A stretch of DNA of 64,000 nt, taken from NCBI RefSeq assembly GCF_943372915.1, contig NZ_CALSAN010000019.1, forward strand, positions 17,179 through 81,178, in the 5' to 3' direction. Source of the DNA: Ferrovibrio terrae_A. GTDB lineage: Bacteria; Pseudomonadota; Alphaproteobacteria; Ferrovibrionales; Ferrovibrionaceae. The notes under the pieces were generated by a model. It searched no databases, was not told the DNA's origin, and saw nothing but the letters and a program-made list of their open reading frames with translations. Positions within the stretch are counted from its first letter, which is position 1, and the number at the start of each line of letters is the position of its first letter. The position numbers were made by a program, and so were the translations under genes. This document shows, piece by piece, positions 45,104-53,409 of this stretch.

Positions 45104-45403
45104 TTATTTAAACAGCGGTTCGGCTGGCTCGCGCAGCCATAGAGCGCGCGCAGCCGGCACCGAGACGTAGCGGCGATTTGTTTTGCCGATGACCACTGCC
45201 CGACCACCAGCAGCCAGGCATGCACCACGAGGGAGCAGGATCACGTCGCGCACGGTATGAAGCGAATACCGGAGCACAACGTTTCCATAGAACACACCGA
45301 GCAACCGCTTAATCTGCGGCTTCTGACGGCGCGACTTTCGATAAGCCCGCTCCTGTCTCGGCAGGATCACCGGGCGATTGAGATAGCTGATACGATGCGC
45401 CAT
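45104..45403 (-). CDS. Small basic prophage protein
   Basis: A 99-aa Arg-rich protein (MAHRISYLNRPVILPRQERA...) with no recognised family. Its ATG overlaps the stop of the preceding gene as TGATG, supporting that it is translated. Lies between primase-side genes and the helicase. Confidence 0.5.
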   Translation of the reverse strand: MAHRISYLNRPVILPRQERAYRKSRRQKPQIKRLLGVFYGNVVLRYSLHTVRDVILLPRGACLAAGGRAVVIGKTNRRYVSVPAARALWLREPAEPLFK

Positions 45404-45642
45404 CACGCGACAAATCCTCTAACCGCCACCACCTGCCGGTACATGGCCCGGCCGGTCCGAGGGTCAACGTAATTTGTGCGCGACGCCGCGCGGTGCGCGG
45501 CAACTTCACTCTCGCACATCCAGCCATGGCACTTTCCATCGTGGTAGATGATAAGCACGCCCCAGCGGCGGCCCGTGTAGGTCCGCACTTGCAGGCCATG
45601 CGCGCCATGCTGCAATAGAACCGTTTCATAGATACGGATCAC
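45403..45642 (-). CDS. Small prophage protein
   Basis: A 79-aa strand-rich protein (RIYETVLLQHGAHGLQVRTYTG, in part) with HDGKCHGWMCESEVAAHR. Not recognised. A GTG start overlaps the stop of the upstream gene, a coupling typical of this operon. Confidence 0.5.
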   Translation of the reverse strand: MIRIYETVLLQHGAHGLQVRTYTGRRWGVLIIYHDGKCHGWMCESEVAAHRAASRTNYVDPRTGRAMYRQVVAVRGFVA

Positions 45643-45881
45643 GCCACCTCCATCGCCAACACGCCCGGCGATGGCCGCGTGATCGGATAGCCGCGACGGC
45701 GCAGACGCCGCGCCGCGTTCCGCACGCAGTCGCCAGCCCAGACCGGCCCGCCGTCAGGGTCATCGCCCCAGATCGCGTCGATCAGCCGCTCGGTTGTCTG
45801 CGGCCCCTCGCTGAGCGCAGCCAGCAGGCCTTTCTCGACATAGCCGGTCTTTGGATTTTTCCGGCGCGGCGCGTCAGTCAT
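45639..45881 (-). CDS. Small winged-helix-like prophage protein
   Basis: An 80-aa protein. GLLAALSEGPQTTERLIDAIWG followed by VRNAARRLRRRGYPI has the helix pattern of a winged-helix DNA-binding domain. It is immediately downstream of the primase, overlapping it by 8 bp; a role in replication control is possible but unproven. Confidence 0.5.
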   Translation of the reverse strand: MTDAPRRKNPKTGYVEKGLLAALSEGPQTTERLIDAIWGDDPDGGPVWAGDCVRNAARRLRRRGYPITRPSPGVLAMEVA

Positions 45882-46959
45882 GGCCGCGCTCTTTCGCCCG
45901 ATTGCGGATCAGGTCGTTCCAGTCCTGATAGCAGCCCGGCGGCTTGGCAACGCGCACCGCATAGCCGCGCGCGGCCAGCGCTTCCACCTGCGGCGGGAAC
46001 TGCGCTGCTGCCGGGCTGTCCACTTCATCATTCTGGCCGGTAATCACCACCTGGCCGACGACGGCCGGCGGCGGCAGCAGCAGCTTGCCGAAATTGCCGA
46101 CCGACATGGCCGAGGCGCTGCGCCAGGCCGGCTTGACCATCGCAACGCTCAGCGCGTCCTCGATACCCTCGGCCACTGCCAGCACGCCATCGGGTCGGGG
46201 GTCGAAGAAGCTCTTGCCATCGTTGCCACGCCACAGCGGGATATAACCGCCGGCCGTGGTGCCATAGAACAGCTTGTCGCCGCCGATCAGATCGCGGCGG
46301 CGGTCGCTGCCGTCGTCGCGCAGATAGGTGCGATGGCAGCCGAGTTGCTTCACCTTGCCATCGACCCAGCCCACCACGAGGCAGACCAGCGCCGGCAATC
46401 GCGTTTCGGTCGGGCCGTGATAGCAGGCCGGGTCGAATTTCAGCGCCGCCGGCAACGGCTGCAGCTTGTCGAAATCAATGCCACGCCCCGGATACGCGCC
46501 GGTCAGATAGCGCCAGGCAGGATCGCCGGGCGTGATGGCCTTGGCCTTGTTCCAGATCGCCACCGCGCGCTTGCGCGATTGCTCGGCCGCCTCGGCTGCC
46601 TCGGCCGCGCGCTTGCGCTGCGCCTCGGGGTCGGGCTTGGGCAGCGAGACAACGCCGTCAGCGTAGCCCAGGAATGTCAGCGCCCATTGCCATGCCTTTT
46701 TCCAGTCGCCGTCGCAGGCGGCCAGGCAGATCAGCTTGAGTGGACCGCCGGGAATGCCGCGCGCGTAGTGCTTCCAGACTCCGCGCTTGGGTCCGGGTCC
46801 GATATGAATACGGAGGTTGTCGCCGGGGCTGCCGTCGAAATCGTGAACCTCGTATTCGTTCTTGACGCGACGGCCGAGCGGAAAGAGCGTTTCGCAGAGC
46901 GTGTCGGCGCGATCCGCCAGCGCAGCGTTCACCTGTTCGATGGTCGGCCGCTCACTCAT
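45874..46959 (-). CDS. TOPRIM-domain phage primase
   Basis: A 361-aa protein. The N-terminal part ([17 protein letters not shown] near 52-68) is the zinc-less DUF7146-type region common in phage primases. The TOPRIM domain spans about residues 255-350, with the catalytic Glu in [16 protein letters not shown] and an acidic [15 protein letters not shown] where the DxD usually sits. It should synthesise primers with the helicase-like partner. C-terminal YQDWNDLIR is typical of Toprim_3 proteins. Confidence 0.83.
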
Positions 46960-47273
46960 AGGCCGCGCTCCTCAGCAGCGGCATAGGCCTCGATGGCGGC
47001 AAGCGACAAGCGCTCAAGCCGCTCGACCTCAGTCAAAATCCAGCATGTCAGCGGGTCGCCCGTGAACTTCTGTTTCAGCGAGCTCGCATCCTCGTGCCGC
47101 AACAGCAAGGTCAGCGTGCGGCAGAGCGCAATCAGCACCATCGAAAAGCCGGCAGGGCACAGGTTGACCGATATCCCGACGACGCCGCCGCGCCGGCCGT
47201 GCTCGAAATCGAGCATCACCAGACCCGCCGGCATTTCGAAATGAGCCGTGGTTTCGAGCGGGCGCTTAGTCAT
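46956..47273 (-). CDS. Small prophage protein upstream of primase
   Basis: A 105-aa protein with a beta-rich N-terminal part ([20 protein letters not shown]) and a helical C-terminus. It overlaps the primase start by 4 bp (ATGA). No family recognised. Confidence 0.5.
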
Positions 47274-47502
47274 GGTCGCCTCGCTGCCGCCGCTTCGCGA
47301 TCAGGAAATCGGCGCTGCGTTCGAACAGCAGGCCGACATCGAACAGCGTGTGTTGCGTATCGAGGTGATGCGTGACGGTTTCGCCGCCCATGTCGCGATG
47401 CACCACCAGCCGCCAGCCGAGAGCGTCATCGCGCGTCAGCCAGCCGGTATAGCCCTGCTTGTGGAAATGGGCCGGGTTGCCTGGCGCTGCCATCGCCGTC
47501 AC
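47266..47502 (-). CDS. Small prophage protein
   Basis: A 78-aa protein ([21 protein letters not shown], partly quoted, His-rich) in the early leftward operon. Overlaps both neighbours by a few bases. Function unknown. Confidence 0.5.
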
Positions 47503-47816
47503 TCCCCCGAAAAAGTGGCCGGCGCGCTCTGCAACGCACCGGCCATAGTTTGGGAGGAGGAAACTCCGGCTTGCCCCCCGGTCGGGGTGAACTGCTGATA
47601 GAACAGGTCGAGGGATACTCCGATGGCCGAGACGATGGCTTGCTCACGAGCGCCGAGCGGCTTCCTGCCCGTGGTTTCCCATCCGCTCCAAGTCTGCTGG
47701 CCGACGCCGTTACGGGCCGCAGCGGCTTCCTGCGTTAACCCCTCGCGCGCCCGGTAATCCCTGAGTGCAGCCGCCCCAGCATTGGGCGGATTGGATGAGA
47801 GGGGCCGACCTGCCAT
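47499..47816 (-). CDS. Cro-like HTH regulator, first gene of the leftward operon
   Basis: A 105-aa XRE/HTH protein. The helix-turn-helix lies at about residues 15-70 (EGLTQEAAAARNGVGQQTWSGWETTG, in part). It starts the leftward replication/late direction and is divergent from the main repressor, the usual place of Cro. ATG 47816 is preferred to the upstream in-frame codon at 47840, which lies next to an operator-like repeat. Confidence 0.75.
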   Translation of the reverse strand: MAGRPLSSNPPNAGAAALRDYRAREGLTQEAAAARNGVGQQTWSGWETTGRKPLGAREQAIVSAIGVSLDLFYQQFTPTGGQAGVSSSQTMAGALQSAPATFSGE

Positions 47817-47839
47817 GTATTTACCCTCGTCTGCGGTCA

Positions 47840-47874
47840 ATATCTGGTGGTTAAGGAACTGTGACCCACCATAT
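47840..47874. promoter_or_regulatory. Operator-like inverted repeat upstream of cro-like gene
   Basis: AATATcTGGTGG (starting 47839) and CCACCATATT (47866-47875) form an inverted repeat with a 15-bp centre, downstream of the leftward promoter. It is a candidate binding site for the divergent HTH regulators. Confidence 0.5.
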
Positions 47875-47885
47875 TTCGTGGCTTC

Positions 47886-47915
47886 CGAATACCCCTATTT
47901 GCTGTTATTTGTCAA
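47886..47915 (-). promoter_or_regulatory. Leftward early promoter (PL-like)
   Basis: On the minus strand a perfect TTGACA (-35; 47915-47910) is followed after 18 bp by TATTCG (-10; 47891-47886). Transcription would start near 47879 and cover the cro-like and replication genes. The repressor promoter overlaps this interval on the plus strand. Confidence 0.6.
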
Positions 47916-47953
47916 TCAATGCTTAACAGCTTGAACCAGAATAGCTTTTTGAT

Positions 47954-47974
47954 TTCACCCCCGCGCGGGGTGAA
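47954..47974. promoter_or_regulatory. Palindrome in the repressor leader
   Basis: TTCACCCC-cgcgc-GGGGTGAA, 8-bp perfect arms, ending 10 bp before the preferred repressor ATG at 47985. It contains the likely ribosome site GGGGTG, so it may act as an operator for autoregulation or as an RNA hairpin hiding the start. Confidence 0.55.
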
Positions 47975-47984
47975 CCTAAAAGCC

Positions 47985-48647
47985 ATGGAAAAAGCAGTTA
48001 TCGCGGCCGAAACACCCCCCGCAGCCGACCTCATCGCAGGCGAAGAACGGCAGCAATTCCTCAGGCATTGGCGAAAGGCGCGAGGTATCACGCAGACCGA
48101 CATCGCCCAGCGCGCCGGCACGTCGCAGCAGCACGTCGGCGCGATTGAGCGGGGAGAGCGGGGCCTAACCGCTCATATGGCGAAGCGCCTCGCCAAGGCC
48201 CTCGGAATTACCGTAATGCAGCTATATTTCGGCCCGGACGCGCCAAGCCACGACGAGCTGACGTTGCTGCACAAGCTGCGCCGACTGAACGACCTCGATC
48301 AAAGCATGGTGCTGACAATGGTGGCCCGCTTCGACCCCGCCAAAGGCGCGCCAGGCGTGCCACCAGACCTCACGGCTTTCGCGGCCGACGAAGGCATCGA
48401 CATCGGCACTTTCGACCGAGAGCGTTGGGATGACCTGGACGCATTCGCCGAACGCGAGCTCGCAGAATACCCCGAAATCGGCGCAACCAGCCCCGAGCGG
48501 AGATCTACAACGGTTGCCTCGCTCTACCTGATCGACCTTGAGGACAGGAAGGCGGGGCGAGCACCCAACTACAGCCAGTTCCGCCTTGTGATCAAAGGCC
48601 AGGTTACTAGCCGTAGGGCACAAGGCCTGAGGCGACCACAAGCCTAA
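47985..48647 (+). CDS. Phage repressor-like XRE protein without S24 peptidase domain
   Basis: A 220-aa protein with an N-terminal HTH (about residues 25-85: RKARGITQTDIAQRAGTSQQHVG, in part, and GLTAHMAKRLAKALGITVMQLYFG). Divergent from the Cro-like gene, so the probable lysogeny repressor. The C-terminal 130 residues are charged and lack the Ser-Lys S24/LexA-type autocleavage motifs, so RecA-stimulated self-cleavage is not expected. The start at 47985 is chosen because a ribosome site precedes it; an in-frame ATG at 47919 has none. Confidence 0.72.
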   Translation: MEKAVIAAETPPAADLIAGEERQQFLRHWRKARGITQTDIAQRAGTSQQHVGAIERGERGLTAHMAKRLAKALGITVMQLYFGPDAPSHDELTLLHKLRRLNDLDQSMVLTMVARFDPAKGAPGVPPDLTAFAADEGIDIGTFDRERWDDLDAFAERELAEYPEIGATSPERRSTTVASLYLIDLEDRKAGRAPNYSQFRLVIKGQVTSRRAQGLRRPQA

Positions 48648-48678
48648 GCACTACCCGTAAAAGTATTTGTCTTGCGGC

Positions 48679-48719
48679 AATTTAACGATTGACTGCCCCT
48701 TGGGCGTGTGCGTTAAATT
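48679..48719. promoter_or_regulatory. Rightward promoter with inverted AATTTAACG operators
   Basis: Perfect 9-bp inverted arms AATTTAACG (48679-48687) and CGTTAAATT (48711-48719). TTGACT (48689-48694) and TTAAAT (48713-48718), 18 bp apart, form a sigma-70-like promoter whose -10 overlaps the right arm. A regulator bound at both arms would block this promoter. Confidence 0.55.
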
Positions 48720-48877
48720 CCAATTACCCCCGATGGCGGTTATTCTTAGTCAACGGGGGGTGGCCTATCCCCAGGCCAGAGCCGCAGGCGTTCCCACACC
48801 TGCCATGCAACAACGATCACTTGTCGCATGCCCGTCGACGCGCGGTCCGCGCGCGGGCAGAATGGGGAGTTTTTGCT

Positions 48878-49045
48878 TTGAGTGCCACTAACACCCGGTT
48901 GTGGAAACGGCTGGTTTCTGCCGTCGACTCCCTGCTCGATACAGACGACGGAGAGCCACAATCTATTGATGCAATTCAAGAATGTTCGGTTGAAGCGGAC
49001 GAGAACGCAGCTTTGCGTTGTCGTGTGGATGATGCTCAATTCTAA
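48878..49045 (+). CDS. Possible small acidic protein (TTG start)
   Basis: A 55-aa reading frame starting at TTG 48878, preceded by GGGGAG. The product (SATNTRLWKRLVSAVDSLLD then an acidic tail) looks protein-like, unlike the longer upstream extension. It would be the first gene behind the promoter at 48689. Weak evidence. Confidence 0.3.
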   Translation: MSATNTRLWKRLVSAVDSLLDTDDGEPQSIDAIQECSVEADENAALRCRVDDAQF

Positions 49046-49062
49046 ATTACTCCTATTTGGTA

Positions 49063-49091
49063 TTGCTGATTACCCCTGTCCGTTGTATTCC
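49063..49091 (+). promoter_or_regulatory. Candidate promoter of the rightward early operon
   Basis: TTGCTG (49063-49068) and TATTCC (49086-49091) with 17-bp spacing, about 40 bp before the first well-supported gene of the operon. The region 48648-49129 is otherwise regulatory or non-coding. Confidence 0.4.
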
Positions 49092-49129
49092 TACTCGCGT
49101 TGGTTTGATGACGCGAGAGGGATACACCC

Positions 49130-49438
49130 ATGTTGCAGGATGCCTACCTAGCCCGGAAATCCGCACGCCGTGCGGGCCGGACCAAGCCCGCCAAGCTGGG
49201 CAAGGCGGTCATTGCCGCCGCCGGCCACCACAAGCTAGCAGCCAACGCTGACCAGGCCGCGCGCGACGCCTTCATTCAGGGCGAGCGCGAGACCGGCGAG
49301 CAGCATCAGCGCCAGGCAGAGAAGCACCGCACCCGCGCCAGCGAGCTCGCGTGTGGTGAACGCGGCTACCGGCGCGATGTCGATTACGACGCATACGAAA
49401 CCGGCATGGCGAGCCCGGCCTATCGGGGGCGCGCATGA
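49130..49438 (+). CDS. Small helical prophage protein
   Basis: A 102-aa Ala/Arg/His-rich protein, helical throughout, function unknown. The ATG has a GAGAGGG ribosome site. First strong gene of the rightward operon; a copy of the 15-bp palindrome lies within its start region (49161-49175). Confidence 0.55.
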   Translation: MLQDAYLARKSARRAGRTKPAKLGKAVIAAAGHHKLAANADQAARDAFIQGERETGEQHQRQAEKHRTRASELACGERGYRRDVDYDAYETGMASPAYRGRA

Positions 49439-49776
49439 CCGACAGCCGCGCAATCATCATCAAGGCGGCAGCAGCCGCCGTGCAGCACGCCGTCGAACTG
49501 CTGCGGATCGAGGCCGATACCTCGGGCACCCCGATCAACCGCCGCTGCGAAACGGCTGAGGGTCAAGCCGTGCTGGATAGCATGGCGGCAATCAGCGACG
49601 AGCTCGATACCGCAGCGGCCGACCTGCTCGAACTTCTCACCAACCCGCCAGCGCCCGAAGGCGACGACGACAGCGAGGAAGATCGCTGCAGCAACCCCGG
49701 CGGCCACGAATGGCCCGCCGTGGAAGAGCACGAGCGCTGCCTTTGCATCCACTGCGGCGCGGACGGTGACGCATGA
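49435..49776 (+). CDS. Small prophage protein with C-terminal zinc-finger-like Cys/His cluster
   Basis: A 113-aa protein: helical N-terminus, acidic linker (EGDDDSEED), then C-x4-H...C-x-C-x2-C (CSNPGGHEWP, RCLCIHCG), a possible metal site. ATGA overlap with both neighbours. Function unknown. Confidence 0.55.
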   Translation: MTDSRAIIIKAAAAAVQHAVELLRIEADTSGTPINRRCETAEGQAVLDSMAAISDELDTAAADLLELLTNPPAPEGDDDSEEDRCSNPGGHEWPAVEEHERCLCIHCGADGDA

Positions 49777-49982
49777 GCGAGCAGAACGCCGAGCTCGCGG
49801 GCAAGCACTATTGGCCGGCTGATCACTACAGCATCCCGGCCGATAACCTCTGCTGGCATTCCCCGTCGAAGGGCCAGCCCGATCCGCGCCGATGCATCAA
49901 GGCCACCGGCCATGATGGCCGGCACCAGTACGAAAAACACCCCGTCATCAAGGCGCACTCGCATAAGGCAGGCGCGAAATGA
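49773..49982 (+). CDS. Small prophage protein
   Basis: A 69-aa His/Pro-rich protein (HYWPADHYSIPADNLCWHSP) with two Cys and several His residues. Not recognised. Overlaps both neighbours by 4 bp, so it is part of the coupled operon. Confidence 0.5.
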   Translation: MSEQNAELAGKHYWPADHYSIPADNLCWHSPSKGQPDPRRCIKATGHDGRHQYEKHPVIKAHSHKAGAK

Positions 49983-50650
49983 CGCCGCCGCGCATCCTGA
50001 TCGGCTGCGAACGCAGCGGCATCGTGCGCGACGCGTTTCTCGCGCGCGGCTTCGATGCATGGTCGTGCGATATCCTGCCGGCCGAGCGGCCGAGCAACCG
50101 GCATATCATCGCCGATATCCGCACCATCCTGCGCGACGGCTGGGACATGCTGGCCGTGATGCACCCGCCTTGCACGCGGCTATGCCTCAGCGGCCTGCGC
50201 TGGCTGCATGCGCCGCCCAAGGCGCGCACGCTGGCCGAAATGTGGCGCGACCTCGACGAAGGCGCGGCGCTGTTTTCGGATTGCTGGAACGCGCCTATCC
50301 AGCACGTCGCCATCGAGAACCCGAAGATGCATCGCCATGCCAAGGCGCGCATCCTGAACTATGCCGAGCCGGCGCAGATCGTGCAGCCGCATATGTGGGG
50401 CGACCCGGTATTCAAGGGCATCGGTCTTTGGTTGCGCGACCTGCCGGCGCTCGCCGCAAACGACCCGCTCGCGCCGCCAGCGCCAGGCACCGCCGACCAT
50501 AAGGCATGGTCCACCATCCACCGCGCGACAGGCTGGCAGACGCAGGAACAGCGGCGCACCGAGCGCTCGCGGTTCTTCCCGGGCCTCGCCGCTGCCATGG
50601 CCGAGCAGTGGGGCGACTTCATTCTCGCCAACCAGAGGGCAGCAGCATGA
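49979..50650 (+). CDS. DNA cytosine methyltransferase-like protein
   Basis: A 223-aa protein with GCERSGIVRDAFLARGFDAWSCD (AdoMet-binding motif I, partly quoted), HPPCTRLCLSG (catalytic PPC motif) and ENPKMH (ENV/ENP motif), as in C5-type phage methyltransferases. A large target-recognition domain is absent, so specificity is unclear. Such enzymes protect phage DNA from restriction. No cognate nuclease is present. Confidence 0.75.
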   Translation: MTPPRILIGCERSGIVRDAFLARGFDAWSCDILPAERPSNRHIIADIRTILRDGWDMLAVMHPPCTRLCLSGLRWLHAPPKARTLAEMWRDLDEGAALFSDCWNAPIQHVAIENPKMHRHAKARILNYAEPAQIVQPHMWGDPVFKGIGLWLRDLPALAANDPLAPPAPGTADHKAWSTIHRATGWQTQEQRRTERSRFFPGLAAAMAEQWGDFILANQRAAA

Positions 50651-50844
50651 CCCCCGATAACGTGAGAAGCATTCTCGCGGCGGCCATCGTCGTCGCGGCG
50701 AGTGCCCCAAAGAAGAAGCGCCGGCAGAGCCATCAGGTTCTATTCAACATCCCGGTATCGGTAATCGTTCTGCTCGAAAAGGCGATCATCGACGCAGGCC
50801 TCGAAACCACGCTCGAAGCCGAGCGCGACCGGCTGCGGAAATGA
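50647..50844 (+). CDS. Small prophage protein
   Basis: A 65-aa protein with a hydrophobic N-terminal stretch (SILAAAIVVAASA) followed by a basic KKKRRQ and a helical C-terminus. ATGA overlap with the methyltransferase. Possibly membrane-associated or DNA-binding; unknown. Confidence 0.5.
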   Translation: MTPDNVRSILAAAIVVAASAPKKKRRQSHQVLFNIPVSVIVLLEKAIIDAGLETTLEAERDRLRK

Positions 50845-51050
50845 GCATGGCGACAAATCTCCCGCCGCGCGATCCGCAGCGCGACAGCACCACACTTGCC
50901 GACGGCAGCAGCGCGGACCTGCTCTGCCGCATCCCTTTCCACGCGGCGCTAATCCGGACTCCGGCCGGCACGCGATGGGTCATGTCCGGCTGGGCAGGCA
51001 TGACACCCGGCGAGCGCCGGGAATTTGAAGCACAGACTTTCCAACCCTGA
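50841..51050 (+). CDS. Small prophage protein
   Basis: A 69-aa protein (ADLLCRIPFHAALIRTPAGTRW, partly quoted) with no recognised family. It overlaps the preceding stop by 4 bp and ends 8 bp before the XRE gene. Confidence 0.45.
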   Translation: MSMATNLPPRDPQRDSTTLADGSSADLLCRIPFHAALIRTPAGTRWVMSGWAGMTPGERREFEAQTFQP

Positions 51051-51058
51051 GAGGAACC

Positions 51059-51433
51059 ATGCAGACCCCCGCAATCCAGAAATCCCCCATCGACGCCGCA
51101 GTCGGCGCACGGCTCAAGGCCGCGCGCAAACTGGCGGGCCTCAGCCAATCCACGCTCGGCGGCAAAGTCGGCATCAGCTTCCAGCAGGTGCAGAAATACG
51201 AAAAGGGCTTCAACCGCATCGGCGCCAGCCGCATGCAGCAGTTCGCCGAAATCCTGAATGTCGCGCCGAGTTTCTTTTTCGGCGAGGGCGCGCACGCCGG
51301 CAGCGAATTGCCCATGCTGACCGCCGACGAGCTCAGCGTGATCCGCGACTATCGCGCAATCCCCGTCCGCATGCGGCCGCAGGTGCGCGGCCTGCTGTCC
51401 GCCATGGGCAGCAGCCAGGCGGTGCCGGCATGA
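51059..51433 (+). CDS. XRE-family HTH regulator
   Basis: A 124-aa protein with an N-terminal HTH (about residues 15-70; LKAARKLAGLSQSTLGGKVG then SFQQVQKYEKGFNRIGASRM, read as two helices). This is the common alphaproteobacterial XRE type, with a C-terminal helical extension. It is the third HTH regulator of the prophage; its target is unknown. Confidence 0.78.
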   Translation: MQTPAIQKSPIDAAVGARLKAARKLAGLSQSTLGGKVGISFQQVQKYEKGFNRIGASRMQQFAEILNVAPSFFFGEGAHAGSELPMLTADELSVIRDYRAIPVRMRPQVRGLLSAMGSSQAVPA

Positions 51434-51759
51434 GTAACCGCGACCGAAAGGAAGCCGTAGCCAAATTTCTGGCTGACCTGAAACACCCTCAGACACAAGG
51501 TTTCTTTGGAGCCGTGGTCAGCGGGAGCTACGAAAACGTAATGCTCGCTTATTCTCAGCAGGGCCTTAATGCCCTCGATTTACTGGGGGTAGCGCGCGCG
51601 GCATTAGAATGCGCGGAACAAGGGCTCGCGGCAGAAAATTCTCCGCTACCACTCCCCACAAAGGTTCTCGCGCATATCAGGGCCGTCATTCATCGGATTG
51701 ACAACCCAAACGAGGGGCCGCTGCAAACTCTAACCAAAGGGAGCGGCACGATCCAATGA
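51430..51759 (+). CDS. Helical prophage protein
   Basis: A 109-aa protein, mostly helical (KEAVAKFLADLKHPQTQGFF, ALDLLGVARAALECAEQGLA). No match recognised. ATGA overlaps at both ends. Codon use is more AT-rich than its neighbours. Confidence 0.5.
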   Translation: MSNRDRKEAVAKFLADLKHPQTQGFFGAVVSGSYENVMLAYSQQGLNALDLLGVARAALECAEQGLAAENSPLPLPTKVLAHIRAVIHRIDNPNEGPLQTLTKGSGTIQ

Positions 51760-52112
51760 GCGACGCCAACCGCCATATCCGCCGCGCCCGCGAGGCGATC
51801 AAACGGAACCGCGAGGCCATGCCGGCGACCAACCCGGCCGCCTTCATCGAGCGCAAGCTGCCCGAGGGCAACGAGGTTGTCGACCTCAGCCAGGTCAAGC
51901 AGGGCGACATCATCCGCGAGGTCGAGCACGGCCAGCGCGGGCCTTGGCAGGAAGTGCAGACCGACGCCACGCGCAAGGCCAGCACCAGCCGGCCTGGCCG
52001 GTTCTATTGGGACGTACAGGTCAAGCCGTGGAAGGGCACCGCGGCCGAGGCCGGCACAGTGCCCGGCACCGGGGCCAGCACCGAGGGAGAGCAGCAGCAT
52101 GACGCAGACTGA
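51756..52112 (+). CDS. Prophage protein upstream of ParB-like gene
   Basis: A 118-aa protein with a basic helical N-terminus (HIRRAREAIKRNREAM) and a strand-rich centre. It overlaps the parB-like gene by 14 bp. Possibly a DNA-binding partner of it; no family recognised. Confidence 0.5.
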   Translation: MSDANRHIRRAREAIKRNREAMPATNPAAFIERKLPEGNEVVDLSQVKQGDIIREVEHGQRGPWQEVQTDATRKASTSRPGRFYWDVQVKPWKGTAAEAGTVPGTGASTEGEQQHDAD

Positions 52113-53409
52113 AACCACAATTGAGCGCATCGAGCGCGTCATCAAGACCGCCACCGGCCAGACTCCGAACGCAGCCTTGCGCGAGCTCGGCATGTCGGAG
52201 AACACTTTCCGCAACGCGAAGCTGAAAGGCGGCGAGCCGTCGAGCCAGCTTGTGCAGGCCTTCGCGGATCACCTTGGCGTCACGACCGATTATCTCTATG
52301 GCCGCGTGCCGGTCGGCATCGGCATACCGATCGTGCTCAAGCACGGTCAGTTGCGGCCGTCGCCGCTCAATCCGCGCAAGACCTTTGATATGCTCAGCAT
52401 CGCGGAAATGGGCAGCAGCATGGCGGCGCGCGGCCAGTTGCAGGAAATCCTCGTGCGGCGCACCGCCGGCATGCGGTTTAGTTACGACATCATTGCCGGC
52501 GAACGGCGCTGGCGCGGGATCGGCCACGCCGGCAGCCGGGGCGACTGGAACCTCGACGCCCCCAATGTGCGCTGCCTGCTGCTGGACATCAGCGACCGCG
52601 ACCACCTGCTCGCGTCGATGGTCGAGAACAAGCAACGCCAGGCGATGACTGACATGGACGAGGCCGAGGGCTTTGCCACTCTCAAGGCCATGGGCGTGTC
52701 GGCCGCAGAGCAGGCGCGGGAAACCGGCCTCAAGGAACGCTACATTCAGCAGCGCATCGCGGTCACAACGAAGCTGGCGAGCGAGGTCAAGGATGCCTTG
52801 CGCGAGGAACGCATCGACTTCACCAGGGCGCGGGCGCTCTGCGAACTGGACGACGAGGCAGCGCAGCGGCAGTTCCTCGCCAACATGGACCGTTACCCAC
52901 GCAGCGAGGATTTAGAGCGTGCGGTGCGTGCCTTCATCGCCGCCAGCAAGGACGCGCCGGCCGCCAAGCCGGCACCGGATGCCGGCACGCTCTACCTCGC
53001 ACTGTCGAGCGGAAAGGTCAGCCCGGCAGTGCAGGCCGCTGCTGAGAGCGTAGGCTTGCACCGCGCCACACCGACCCAGGAACTCGGCGATAAGACACCA
53101 GCCGGCCGGCCGCTCAGCGAGATTGTTCGCAGCCAGGCCGAGCAGGCAGCCGAGCGCCATCGGCGGACCTCGGCAGCGGTCAACGGGCTACCGAAGATCG
53201 GGCAGCTTGTAATTCAGTATAATCCGCCCGTGATCGGTGCGGGCCGTATCCAGATTAGGGCGGCGGCCCGGTTCTATCGCAGCTTAGGTCGCGACGACAT
53301 CGCCAGCCGCTTCGATGATGCCGAGGCCAGCATTCACGACGCACTGGCCTATCTCAGTCAGGTCGAGGATGACGAGGCCGCCGAGCGCAAGCAGGCCAAG
53401 CAGAAATGA
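52099..53409 (+). CDS. HTH-ParB fusion protein
   Basis: A 436-aa ParB/Spo0J-family protein with an unusual N-terminal HTH (about residues 5-66, resembling a phage repressor HTH ending GVTTDYLYGR). A ParB N-domain follows (about 75-175), with LRPSPLNPRK and the CTP-binding box IIAGERRWRG, then a ParB-type HTH (GVSAAEQARETGLKERYIQQRI, in part, about 195-225). A clamp-loading CTPase fold is thus expected. No ParA is encoded in the prophage. Four copies of a 15-bp palindrome in the prophage are candidate binding sites. Translation starts at 52099, overlapping the previous gene. Confidence 0.82.
   Translation: MTQTETTIERIERVIKTATGQTPNAALRELGMSENTFRNAKLKGGEPSSQLVQAFADHLGVTTDYLYGRVPVGIGIPIVLKHGQLRPSPLNPRKTFDMLSIAEMGSSMAARGQLQEILVRRTAGMRFSYDIIAGERRWRGIGHAGSRGDWNLDAPNVRCLLLDISDRDHLLASMVENKQRQAMTDMDEAEGFATLKAMGVSAAEQARETGLKERYIQQRIAVTTKLASEVKDALREERIDFTRARALCELDDEAAQRQFLANMDRYPRSEDLERAVRAFIAASKDAPAAKPAPDAGTLYLALSSGKVSPAVQAAAESVGLHRATPTQELGDKTPAGRPLSEIVRSQAEQAAERHRRTSAAVNGLPKIGQLVIQYNPPVIGAGRIQIRAAARFYRSLGRDDIASRFDDAEASIHDALAYLSQVEDDEAAERKQAKQK

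Noticed and set aside
48746..49039. A 97-codon leftward frame in the regulatory gap 48648-49129
   Set aside because: No ribosome site, and it opposes two promoter-like rightward signals; the product has no protein-like pattern.
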